From NCBI GenBank assembly GCA_030699255.1, contig JAUYJR010000033.1, positions 1 to 10,896 on the forward strand: a stretch of 10,896 bases of DNA. The letters run 5' to 3'. The notes below the pieces were generated by a model. It saw only the letters and a program-made list of their open reading frames with translations, did not search any database and was not told where the DNA came from. The translations under genes were made by a program, and so were the position numbers. Origin of the DNA: a bacterium (GTDB taxonomy: Bacteria > Patescibacteriota > Minisyncoccia > Minisyncoccales > UBA10102). Each line of letters opens with the position of its first letter. Position 1 is the first letter of the stretch. Shown in pieces: positions 4,642-10,767 of this stretch.

Positions 4642-5027
4642 GGATGAAGGGGAGAACCCGAGGAATCTCACGGAGAGGAACAACAGTTTCCTTTGGAAGC
4701 TTTGGGTTGCAGGCGAGAGAATCAAAGTGGATCTCCGCTCGCCAGCTGGAAGCTTGTCGGCGCGTTATCATTAGATACCTGAGAAAGGGAGGAAAGCTTT
4801 GGATTCGGATATTTCCCGACAAACCTATTACAAAGAAGGGAGCTGAAACTCCCATGGGAGGAGGAAAAGGGTCGGTGGATCATTATGTGGTCCCCGTGAA
4901 GCCCGGACGTATTGTGTTTGAAATTGAAGGAATTTCGGAGGCTATGGCGCGGGAGGCATTCCGCAAAGCGGCGACAAAGTTGCCAATTAGAGTAAAATTT
5001 GTTACAAGAGGTGAGGCTTCCCTATGA
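4608..5027 (+). CDS. rplP: 50S ribosomal protein L16
   Basis: L16 of 139 residues, normal length (136-140). It helps to organise the A-site tRNA region and the central protuberance of the large subunit. MLTPKKVKHRKW at the start, GLQARESKWISARQLEACRR (33-52), KLWIRIFPDKPITKKGAE (63-80) and KPGRIVFEIEGI (98-109) are family marks. In the conserved loop the sequence is ETPMGGGKG (80-88): proline 82 stands where E. coli has Arg81, the residue hydroxylated by YcfD/RoxA. The start lies 144 nt after rpsC, the largest gap in the operon, because of an inserted segment with a duplicate of the start and a stem that encloses this ATG. No Shine-Dalgarno site is visible. Its stop overlaps the rpmC start (ATGA). 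Confidence 0.97.
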   Translation: MLTPKKVKHRKWMKGRTRGISRRGTTVSFGSFGLQARESKWISARQLEACRRVIIRYLRKGGKLWIRIFPDKPITKKGAETPMGGGKGSVDHYVVPVKPGRIVFEIEGISEAMAREAFRKAATKLPIRVKFVTRGEASL

Positions 5028-5212
5028 ACATCAATGATTTTAAAAAAAAGACCGATACTGAACTGAGCGTATTGGCCAAGGAATATCGGGCGCGCCTGGG
5101 CCAGTTACGATTTGGAGCGGCTTCAGATAGGACAAAACATGTGACGGAAATACGGAAGATTCGCCGTGATATTGCGCGAGTGGAAACAATACGAAAAGAA
5201 AAAAACAGATAG
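5024..5212 (+). CDS. rpmC: 50S ribosomal protein L29
   Basis: L29 of 62 residues, normal size. It is a two-helix coiled-coil hairpin protein near the tunnel exit beside L23. The first helix (residues 3-32, NINDFKKKTDTELSVLAKEY) and the second (KHVTEIRKIRRDIARVETIRKE, 38-59) are both plainly helical. The start overlaps the rplP stop by four bases (ATGA), so translation is coupled. This is the best ribosome binding site of the operon: GAGGTGA, 9 nt before the ATG, within the 3' end of rplP. It is followed by rpsQ after 3 nt. Confidence 0.95.
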   Translation: MNINDFKKKTDTELSVLAKEYRARLGQLRFGAASDRTKHVTEIRKIRRDIARVETIRKEKNR

Positions 5213-5215
5213 CAT

Positions 5216-5455
5216 ATGGAACGAAAGCAACTCACAGGAAAGGTTCTCTCGGACAAAATGGATAAAACCATTGTTGTTGTGGTTGAGCGGGTAAAACAGC
5301 ACCCAAAGTACTTGCGCAATTACCGGGTGCACGAAAAGTATAAGGCCCATGATGAGAAGAACGAGTATAAAGAAGGAGATACGGTAGTTATTGAGGAGAC
5401 TAGGCCTCTTTCAAAGGACAAGCGATGGAGGGTAATGAGGAAGATTACAGTATGA
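5216..5455 (+). CDS. rpsQ: 30S ribosomal protein S17
   Basis: S17 of 79 residues, normal length. It is a primary 16S rRNA-binding OB-fold protein of the small-subunit body. LTGKVLSDKMDKTIVV (6-21), the HPKY segment (29-32), HDE(K)N around 45-49 and GDTVVIEETRPLSKDKRW (54-71) are the classical signature. It starts 3 nt after rpmC, without a Shine-Dalgarno site. The TGA stop overlaps the rplN start by three bases (ATGA), which makes coupled translation likely. Confidence 0.97.
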   Translation: MERKQLTGKVLSDKMDKTIVVVVERVKQHPKYLRNYRVHEKYKAHDEKNEYKEGDTVVIEETRPLSKDKRWRVMRKITV

Positions 5456-5820
5456 TCCAGACACAAACACTATTAAAAGTAGCAGACAACTCGGGAGCAA
5501 AGCTCATTCAGTGTTTTCGAGTTCTTGGAGGAACTCGCAGGAGGTATGCTCGTATTGGAGATGTGATTGTTGCTGCCGTAAAAGTTGCGGAACCACGGAG
5601 GGCGGTAAAAACCCATGAGGTGGTGAGAGCGGTTATTGTTCGACAAAAGTATCCATACCGAAGAGCCGATGGATCATATATTAAGTTTGACGAAAATGCC
5701 GCGGTCATTTTGGATAAAGAAAAAGAGCCGAAAGGAGGAAGAATATTTGGTCCTATTCCCCGCGAGATGAAAGAGATGGGATACACAAAAATTGTTGCTT
5801 TGGCTCCCGAAGTACTATGA
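5452..5820 (+). CDS. rplN: 50S ribosomal protein L14
   Basis: L14 of 122 residues, exactly the usual length. It forms an intersubunit bridge and binds 23S rRNA near L19; in other bacteria it is the target of the silencing factor RsfS. The start MIQTQTLLKVADNSGAK, the segment RRADGSYIKFDENAAVIL (70-87) and GGRIFGPIPREM (95-106) are conserved. I chose ATG 5452 over an in-frame ATG at 5425 because it gives the canonical L14 N-terminus and a four-base overlap with rpsQ. A GAGG lies 11 nt upstream inside rpsQ, a weak ribosome binding site. Confidence 0.98.
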   Translation: MIQTQTLLKVADNSGAKLIQCFRVLGGTRRRYARIGDVIVAAVKVAEPRRAVKTHEVVRAVIVRQKYPYRRADGSYIKFDENAAVILDKEKEPKGGRIFGPIPREMKEMGYTKIVALAPEVL

Positions 5821-6128
5821 AAACAAACATAAGAAAAGGAGATACCGTACATATTCGCACAGGAAGAGACCTTGGGAGAAAAGGTAAGGTTCTTCAGGTG
5901 CTTTCCACCAAAGGGAAGGTTGTGGTGGAGGGCATGAATATTCGAAAGAAGCATGTAAAGGCAAAGCGCGCTCAAGAGAAAGGGCAGACTGTAGAACAAC
6001 CAACTCCTTTTGATATTTCCAATGTACAATTGTTTTGCGAAAAGTGCTCCCGCGCGGTAAGAATTGGTATTACCAGAGAAGGAGGAAAGCGAGCTAGGGT
6101 ATGTAAAAAATGTAACACCGCACTATGA
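5817..6128 (+). CDS. rplX: 50S ribosomal protein L24 with C-terminal zinc ribbon
   Basis: L24 of 103 residues. It is an assembly initiator of the large subunit located near the tunnel exit. The KOW motif is at the N-terminus (IRKGDTVHIRTGRDLGRKGKV, 5-25), followed by the conserved VEGMNIRKKHVK (37-48). The C-terminal part contains Cys74-x2-Cys77 and Cys96-x2-Cys99, a complete four-cysteine zinc-ribbon pattern; E. coli L24 lacks it, but a zinc-binding form is known in part of the bacterial family. The gene overlaps rplN by four bases (ATGA) and is overlapped by rplE in the same way, so rpsQ-rplN-rplX-rplE form a translationally coupled block. No Shine-Dalgarno site is visible. Confidence 0.96.
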   Translation: MKTNIRKGDTVHIRTGRDLGRKGKVLQVLSTKGKVVVEGMNIRKKHVKAKRAQEKGQTVEQPTPFDISNVQLFCEKCSRAVRIGITREGGKRARVCKKCNTAL

Positions 6129-6682
6129 ACTTGAGAGAACGATATACAACCAGCGTAATCCCGGAGCTCAAAAAGCAATTCGGATACAAAAACACCATGG
6201 CGGTCCCTCGCATTGAGAAGGTTGTGTTGAACGCAGGATTTGGGCGTCTAATTGCAAACAAGACTGGCGATGAGGCCCGGAAAATTCTTGAGAGTATCTC
6301 AAGGGATTTAGGTATTATTGCGGGACAGCGTCCCGTATTTGCAAAGGCTCGCAAATCAATTGCGGCGTTCAAGCTGAGAGAAGGTTCTTCTATTGGAGCC
6401 AAGGTAACGCTGAGGGGTAAGAAGATGGAGGACTTCCTAGAACGACTTATTCATGTTATGCTTCCCCGATCCAGAGATTTCCGGGGCATTGCTCTGAGCT
6501 CGGTGGATGGGAGCGGAAATCTTACTATTGGAATTAGAGAGCACATTTCTTTTCCTGAAATAGCCCCCGAGCAATCATATGTCCCTTTTGGCGTTGAAAT
6601 CACCGTTGTGACAACGGCAACCACAAAAGAAGAGGGGACGGAGCTCCTGCGGAAAATGGGAGTTCCCTTTACAGCATCATAA
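6125..6682 (+). CDS. rplE: 50S ribosomal protein L5
   Basis: L5 of 185 residues (about 180 is usual). It binds 5S rRNA in the central protuberance and contacts S13 and the P-site tRNA. PRIEKVVLNAGFG (28-40), GQRPVFAKARKSIAAFKLREG (67-87), IGAKVTLRG (90-98), LPRSRDFRGI (113-122) and GNLTIGIREHISFPEI (131-146) follow the family pattern throughout. The start overlaps the rplX stop (ATGA). No Shine-Dalgarno site is visible, in line with translational coupling. The TAA stop is followed by a 4-nt gap to rpsN. Confidence 0.98.
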   Translation: MNLRERYTTSVIPELKKQFGYKNTMAVPRIEKVVLNAGFGRLIANKTGDEARKILESISRDLGIIAGQRPVFAKARKSIAAFKLREGSSIGAKVTLRGKKMEDFLERLIHVMLPRSRDFRGIALSSVDGSGNLTIGIREHISFPEIAPEQSYVPFGVEITVVTTATTKEEGTELLRKMGVPFTAS

Positions 6683-6686
6683 CGAC

Positions 6687-6872
6687 ATGGCAAAAACATC
6701 ACAAATCGCTCGATCAAAGAAAAAGCCCAAATTCAGCTCAAGAAAAGTGAATCGCTGTTTCCGGTGCGGAAGAAAACGGGCATACATGAGAGATTTTGAT
6801 CTCTGCCGTATTTGTTTTCGAGAAATGGCAAATCAGGGACTGATCCCGGGTATAACAAAATCGTCTTGGTAA
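6687..6872 (+). CDS. rpsN: 30S ribosomal protein S14, zinc-binding short form
   Basis: S14 of 61 residues, the short zinc-containing type found in Gram-positives, Thermus and CPR bacteria; the E. coli type has about 101. It is a late assembly protein of the 30S head. It has Cys24-x2-Cys27 (NRCFRCGR) and Cys40-x2-Cys43 (DLCRICFR), followed by the conserved ending GLIPGITKSSW. Together with zinc-ribbon L24 it suggests that this ribosome keeps zinc. The start at 6687 follows rplE by 4 nt and is one of only two in the operon not preceded by T (GACATG). No Shine-Dalgarno site is visible. Confidence 0.98.
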   Translation: MAKTSQIARSKKKPKFSSRKVNRCFRCGRKRAYMRDFDLCRICFREMANQGLIPGITKSSW

Positions 6873-6874
6873 TT

Positions 6875-7267
6875 ATGACAGACCCTATCTCAGACATGTT
6901 GAATCGCATCAAGAATGCTCAGGCCGTAAAGCACGAATCGGTTGAGGTTCCGTTCTCATTGATTAAAATGACTATTGCTCAGATTTTAGAGCAGGAAGGC
7001 TTTGTGGTAAGGGCGGAACGGAAAGGGAGAAAATCAAGCCGTTTCTTGGAAGTGTTCTTGAAATACGAGGAAGACGGAGCTCCTTCTATTGCAGGACTTA
7101 GGAGGGTTTCAAAGCCGGGACAGCGCATTATGTTACCTATCAAAAATATTCGGCGCCCCAAAGGAGGCAGAGGAATTGCTATTATTTCCACCTCTCTTGG
7201 CGTTATGACGGACCAAGAAGCGAGACGCAAAGGAGTTGGAGGAGAAGTAATGTGCGAGATTTGGTAA
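6875..7267 (+). CDS. rpsH: 30S ribosomal protein S8
   Basis: S8 of 130 residues, normal length. It is a primary 16S rRNA-binding protein of the platform and, in E. coli, the translational repressor of the spc operon. The N-terminus MTDPISDMLNRIKNAQAVKHESVEVPFS is the family start and fixes ATG 6875; an in-frame ATG at 6812 would overlap rpsN. The RNA-binding C-terminus ISTSLGVMTDQEARRKGVGGEV (104-125) is intact. It starts 2 nt after rpsN (TAATTATG). I saw no obvious copy of the S8-binding 16S helix 21 mimic near rplE or elsewhere in the operon, but I could not search structures exhaustively. Confidence 0.98.
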   Translation: MTDPISDMLNRIKNAQAVKHESVEVPFSLIKMTIAQILEQEGFVVRAERKGRKSSRFLEVFLKYEEDGAPSIAGLRRVSKPGQRIMLPIKNIRRPKGGRGIAIISTSLGVMTDQEARRKGVGGEVMCEIW

Positions 7268-7272
7268 TATAT

Positions 7273-7824
7273 ATGTCAAGAATAGGAAAACAATTAATTC
7301 CCATAGTGCCCGGTGTAACTGTTGAGCAGGCAGATCGTACGGTTACTATAAAGGGGCCTAAGGGGGAGCTCTCTCATGAAGTGCCCGGAGACCTGACCGT
7401 TACAAAGGAAGGAGATTTTCTTCTTGTTGCTCCGCACGAAAAATTTGAGGGAAACCCCTCTTTGCGCGCAAAGGCACTTTGGGGGCTCACCAGAACTCTT
7501 CTGGCCAATATGATGCAGGGAGTGGTTGAGGAATACAAAAAAGTGCTGCAGATTGAAGGAGTAGGGTATCGCGCAGCTCTGGATGGAGAGGATCTTACAC
7601 TCTCTTTGGGATTTAGTCATCCTGTACACATGAAGAAACCGGAAGGAATCTCTTTTTCCATAGAGAAAAACCTCATTACCGTATCGGGTATTCAAAAGCA
7701 GCAGGTAGGAGAGGTTGCGGCCCGTATTCGCGCTTGTCGTCCCCCTGAGCCCTATAAAGGGAAGGGTATCCGTTATGCGGGAGAGGTCGTTCGCCGCAAG
7801 ATTGGCAAGAAAGCTTCAAAGTAA
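7273..7824 (+). CDS. rplF: 50S ribosomal protein L6
   Basis: L6 of 183 residues (about 177-180 is usual). It is a two-domain protein at the base of the L7/L12 stalk near the GTPase centre. The start MSRIGKQLIPIVPGV fixes ATG 7273; the in-frame ATG at 7252 lies inside rpsH. KGPKGELSHEVP (27-38), LQIEGVGYRAAL (92-103), LGFSHPV (112-118) and the C-terminal signature RPPEPYKGKGIRYAGE (156-171) are conserved. It starts 5 nt after rpsH with no Shine-Dalgarno site and ends 4 nt before rplR. Confidence 0.98.
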   Translation: MSRIGKQLIPIVPGVTVEQADRTVTIKGPKGELSHEVPGDLTVTKEGDFLLVAPHEKFEGNPSLRAKALWGLTRTLLANMMQGVVEEYKKVLQIEGVGYRAALDGEDLTLSLGFSHPVHMKKPEGISFSIEKNLITVSGIQKQQVGEVAARIRACRPPEPYKGKGIRYAGEVVRRKIGKKASK

Positions 7825-7828
7825 TCGT

Positions 7829-8182
7829 ATGAAACAGCAAAAAGAACAATTGCGCGTTCGGCGCCATAGGAGAATTCGCTCAAAGATAAAAGGAACTGCG
7901 GATCGTCTTCGTTTGTGTGTGTTTCGATCAAACCAGCATATCTACGCTCAGCTTATTGATGATGCAACCGGACACGTAAAAGCCCATGCTTCCGATCGTT
8001 TGCTCAAAGGAAAGGAAAACGAAAAGGGCATGCCCGCGGCTCGGGAAGTAGGGAAGCTGGTTGCTTCTTTGGCAAAAGGCATGGGAGCTGAAGCTGTTGT
8101 ATTTGATCGAGGAGGATACAAGTACCATGGGCGGGTAAAGGCATTGGCTGAAGGAGCGAGAGAAGAAGGTTTGAAATTTTAA
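7829..8182 (+). CDS. rplR: 50S ribosomal protein L18
   Basis: L18 of 117 residues, normal length. It binds 5S rRNA together with L5 and anchors it in the central protuberance. RRHRRIRSKIKGTADRLRLCVFRSN (11-35) and HIYAQLIDDATG (37-48) form the N-terminal half, and VVFDRGGYKYHGRVKALAEGAREEGL (90-115) is the conserved C-terminus. ATG 7829 is chosen because it lies 4 nt after the rplF stop and gives a normal length; an in-frame ATG at 7715 would add 38 residues inside rplF. No Shine-Dalgarno site is visible. An 11-nt gap separates it from rpsE. Confidence 0.97.
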   Translation: MKQQKEQLRVRRHRRIRSKIKGTADRLRLCVFRSNQHIYAQLIDDATGHVKAHASDRLLKGKENEKGMPAAREVGKLVASLAKGMGAEAVVFDRGGYKYHGRVKALAEGAREEGLKF

Positions 8183-8193
8183 CAAGATACCAT

Positions 8194-8730
8194 ATGCCAT
8201 TGCAGCAAAAACAACAATCAGATCGCAGGCCTCCAGCGCAACAGCGACCAAAAGATGAGCACGATCCAAAGCTCATTGATTTGGCGCGTGTATCTCGAGT
8301 TACCAAAGGAGGGCGCCACTTCAGCTTTCGAGCCGTTGTGGTAGCGGGAGATCAGAAAGGAAAGGTTGGTGTAGGTGTGGCAAAAGGCAAGGATGTTGCG
8401 CAGGCAATGGAGAAGGCCACAAGCCAGGCAAAGAAGAATTTCATCACTGTTCCTCTTTTTGAAGAGACCATTCCTCATGAGGTAGAGGCAAAATCTGGAT
8501 CTTCTGTTGTTTTACTCAAACCTCAGCAAAAGGGCAGGGGACTTGTTGCGGGAGGACCGGTTCGCATTATTGCGGAAAAAGCGGGTATAAAGAATATTTC
8601 GGCAAAATTCATTTCAAGAACCCATAACAAGCTCAATAACGCAATGGCGGTAATTGAGGCCCTTCGGAAATTACGCGCGCGCAAACCACGGCAAGTTTCA
8701 GAGAAGAAAGAAGAGGATCAAACAATATAA
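8194..8730 (+). CDS. rpsE: 30S ribosomal protein S5
   Basis: S5 of 178 residues (about 166 in E. coli). It acts in decoding accuracy and lines the mRNA entry channel with S3 and S4. A Gln/Arg/Pro-rich N-terminus of about 25 residues precedes the double-stranded-RNA-binding-like domain with RVSRVTKGGRHFSFRAVVV (32-50), the loop where spectinomycin resistance maps in other bacteria. GDQKGKVGVGVAKGKDV (52-68), the GSSVVLLKPQQKGRGLVAGGPVR segment (102-124) and NKLNNAMAVIEALRKL (145-160) follow. It is directly followed by rplO after 3 nt, with no room for rpmD (L30), which sits between these genes in most bacteria. No Shine-Dalgarno site is visible. Confidence 0.97.
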   Translation: MPLQQKQQSDRRPPAQQRPKDEHDPKLIDLARVSRVTKGGRHFSFRAVVVAGDQKGKVGVGVAKGKDVAQAMEKATSQAKKNFITVPLFEETIPHEVEAKSGSSVVLLKPQQKGRGLVAGGPVRIIAEKAGIKNISAKFISRTHNKLNNAMAVIEALRKLRARKPRQVSEKKEEDQTI

Positions 8731-8733
8731 ACT

Positions 8734-9204
8734 ATGCAGCTGCACGAAATTCCATCAAGAACGAAACCCAAAAAGCGCGTAGGTCGCGGGGGAAAGAAAG
8801 GAACGTACTCCGGACGAGGCATGAAGGGGCAAAAATCCCGAGCAGGAGCTAACATGCCTCCAATTGTGCGAGAGCTTTTGAAAAGGTATCCTAAAATGCG
8901 AGGAAAAGGCGTTCATAAGAAGAGCACGCACAACTCCGTTTCTCAGGAGGTAGTGAATCTACGAGATATTGAAAAGCATTTTGAAGAAGGAGCCTTAGTG
9001 AATCCCGAAAATCTCTTAAAGAAAAGATTGGTGAAGAGACGGAACGGAAGAACTCCTCGGGTGAAACTCCTCTCGTTGGGTGAGGTGACAAAAGCTTTCA
9101 CCGTTGAGAACTGCGATGTGTCCGCTCAGGCCAAAGCAAAGATTTTGGCGGCGAAAGGGCAGGTTGTCTTAAACGAAAAAGAAGATCAGCAAACAAACAC
9201 CTAA
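8734..9204 (+). CDS. rplO: 50S ribosomal protein L15 (divergent central segment)
   Basis: L15 of 156 residues, normal length (about 145-150). It is a late-assembly large-subunit protein with a long basic N-terminal extension in the rRNA core. RVGRGGKKGTYSGRGMKGQKSRAGA (15-39) is the family signature. The following segment, normally 'GFEGGQMPLYRRLPKRGF', is replaced by NMPPIVRELLKRYPKMRGKG (40-59), which keeps the basic PK.RG part but loses the EGGQ-PLYRR motif. The C-terminal domain (KLLSLGEV, then AKAKILAAKGQV) is recognisable. It starts 3 nt after rpsE. Its stop overlaps the secY start by one base (TAATG). Confidence 0.95.
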   Translation: MQLHEIPSRTKPKKRVGRGGKKGTYSGRGMKGQKSRAGANMPPIVRELLKRYPKMRGKGVHKKSTHNSVSQEVVNLRDIEKHFEEGALVNPENLLKKRLVKRRNGRTPRVKLLSLGEVTKAFTVENCDVSAQAKAKILAAKGQVVLNEKEDQQTNT

Positions 9205-10490
9205 TGTCCTGGGTACAATCTCTTATCCAAGTGTTCAAGGCTCCCGACCTTAGAAAGAAGGTGCTGTTTGTGTTATGGATTTTTGTTGTATTCCGCGTGA
9301 TGGCAAATGTTCCGGTGGCTGTCATTGACAAACAGGCTCTGCAAGAATTTTTTGGAAGTTTTCAAGTACTTGGTCTCCTAAATGTGTTCACGGGAGGGGC
9401 AATGGATACGTTCTCTATTATCATGCTTGGGCTTGGTCCATATATTACGGCCACTATTGTGATGCAATTGCTTACCATGATTTTTCCCGCCCTGGAACGT
9501 TTATATAAAGAGGAAGGGGAGATAGGTCGCAAGAAATTTAATCAGTATGGGCGCCTCCTGACGATTCCCTTTGCGATTCTGCAAGGGTATGGCTTTCTCT
9601 CGTTTCTTCGGGGGGGAGGAATGATCTCCCACCTTACATCTTTTGACTACTTTATGGCAATTGCCATGATTACGGCAGGGACAGTTCTTCTTATGTGGTT
9701 AGGAGAACTCATCTCTGAGCAAGGCATTGGAAACGGCGTGTCTCTCCTGATTTTTGCCGGGATTGTTGCTTCTTTTCCCACGCAAATCGGGCAGATGGTA
9801 GCTCAAGCCCAGGCTTCGCCTGAGCTCTTACCAAACATTATCCTCTTTTTTGTGATGGCTATTCTCATTATTGCCGCGGTATCGTTCTTTACGGAAGCTA
9901 AGCGGAATATTCCAGTTTCGTACGCAAAACGCGTAAGGGGAAATAAGATGTATGGAGGAGTTTCTACATATCTTCCATTGAGCATGAATCCTGCCGGAGT
10001 CATTCCCATTATTTTTGCGCTTTCTCTCTTGACGTTTCCTGCCATGATCGCGCAGTTTATGAGCTCAAGAGAAGGTATTGCGGGAACTATTGCAAGATCA
10101 ATAGGAGGAGCTTTGGAAAACCTCTGGATCTATGGAACTCTCCTCTTTATTCTTGTTGTTGCCTTTACATATTTTTATACGGCGGTGACGTTTGATCCCA
10201 AGTCCATTTCCACAAATTTGCAGAAAATGGGAGGCTTTATTCCGGGCGTGCGTCCGGGAGCAATGACTGCTGATTTTTTGGTAAAGATTCTTAATAGAAT
10301 TCTCATGGTAGGAGCAACATTTCTTGGCCTTATTGCCGTCTTGCCCTCTATTATTCAACAGGTTACCCGAGTGGAAACGTTTGAATTTCTCATTGGAGGA
10401 ACAGCAACCCTGATTATGGTGAGCGTAGCACTGGAAACGATGCGCCAGATCCGCTCGCAGTTGCAAATGCGAGAGTACGAAACATTCTAA
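9204..10490 (+). CDS. secY: Preprotein translocase channel subunit SecY
   Basis: SecY of 428 residues, normal length. It forms the membrane channel for Sec-dependent protein export and insertion with SecE/SecG, and is driven by SecA or by ribosomes docked at L23. Ten hydrophobic segments are visible at about 20-39, 70-95, 115-135, 148-166, 179-199, 210-230, 262-285, 306-327, 366-387 and 394-412. Marks are the plug region after TM1 (LLNVFTGGAMDTFSI, 58-72), MLGLGPYITATIVMQLL (74-90), ELISEQGIGNGVSLLIFAGI (168-187), KRNIPVSYAKRVRG (233-246) and FDPKSISTNLQKMGGFIPGVRPG (330-352), which precedes the C5 loop used by SecA and the ribosome. The start overlaps rplO by one base. It is the last gene of the plus-strand run; adk, map and infA do not follow. 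Confidence 0.98.
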   Translation: MSWVQSLIQVFKAPDLRKKVLFVLWIFVVFRVMANVPVAVIDKQALQEFFGSFQVLGLLNVFTGGAMDTFSIIMLGLGPYITATIVMQLLTMIFPALERLYKEEGEIGRKKFNQYGRLLTIPFAILQGYGFLSFLRGGGMISHLTSFDYFMAIAMITAGTVLLMWLGELISEQGIGNGVSLLIFAGIVASFPTQIGQMVAQAQASPELLPNIILFFVMAILIIAAVSFFTEAKRNIPVSYAKRVRGNKMYGGVSTYLPLSMNPAGVIPIIFALSLLTFPAMIAQFMSSREGIAGTIARSIGGALENLWIYGTLLFILVVAFTYFYTAVTFDPKSISTNLQKMGGFIPGVRPGAMTADFLVKILNRILMVGATFLGLIAVLPSIIQQVTRVETFEFLIGGTATLIMVSVALETMRQIRSQLQMREYETF

Positions 10491-10499
10491 ACTAGGTCA

Positions 10500-10540
10500 T
10501 CATTGCGAGCCTCGAGTTTGGCGAGGGGCGTGGTAATCTC
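10500..10540 (+). repeat. 'CATTGCGAGC' intergenic repeat
   Basis: Starts 10 nt after secY. It has the typical form of a dispersed bacterial repeat: TCATTGCGAGC (10500-10510), a CCTCG...CGAGG inverted pair (10510-10514/10522-10526), then TGGTAATCTCC. The 11-bp core recurs inverted at 357-367. It could contribute to termination after secY, but no T-run follows the hairpin. Confidence 0.55.
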
Positions 10541-10549
10541 CTCCTTCTT

Positions 10550-10614
10550 GTCATCCTGAGTGGAACGAAGGATTTGTTTCTCTGATGAGATTCTTCACTA
10601 ACGTTCAGAATGAC
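10550..10614. repeat. Imperfect 65-bp palindrome between convergent genes
   Basis: GTCATCCTGAG...GAACGAAGGAT (from 10550) is imperfectly complementary to GAGATTCTTCACTAACGTTCAGAATGAC (ending 10614). Many of the differences are transitions that would leave G-U pairs. It belongs to the widespread 'GTCATTCTGAGCG...GAAGAATCTC' type of intergenic palindrome (general knowledge). A half-site GGAGATTCTTCGGCT lies at 68-82. Its position between secY and a convergent gene makes a role as a bidirectional terminator or mRNA-end stabiliser plausible. Confidence 0.6.
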
Positions 10615-10616
10615 AG

Positions 10617-10750
10617 AGTGGGAGTTATACCTTGCTAACGCAGAGCATGTGCTTTCAGAAGGACGTTCGCAAGCGCGACGGCGCTGAGATCGAGCCAAAA
10701 ATTCAGCAGAGTTTTATGGCGGTCTCTTCTGAAAGCGTATGCTCGGAGTT
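10617..10750 (+). repeat. Foldback element, copy C
   Basis: Gap-free copy of 206-339 (offset 10411, six differences). Outer stem 10643-10661 with 10726-10744 pairs throughout with two G-U pairs. The GACG-capped hairpin is 10672-10685 and the AGCA-capped hairpin 10698-10715. It ends 18 bp before the stop codon of the convergent ABC transporter gene and starts 127 nt after secY. Confidence 0.85.
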
Positions 10751-10767
10751 TTCCAAGCACAATTGAG

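Noticed and set aside
7715..7828. Earlier rplR start at 7715, and similar upstream ATGs for rpsH (6812), rplF (7252) and rplN (5425)
   Set aside because: All lie inside the preceding gene and add residues foreign to the families. The later ATGs give canonical N-termini and spacing.
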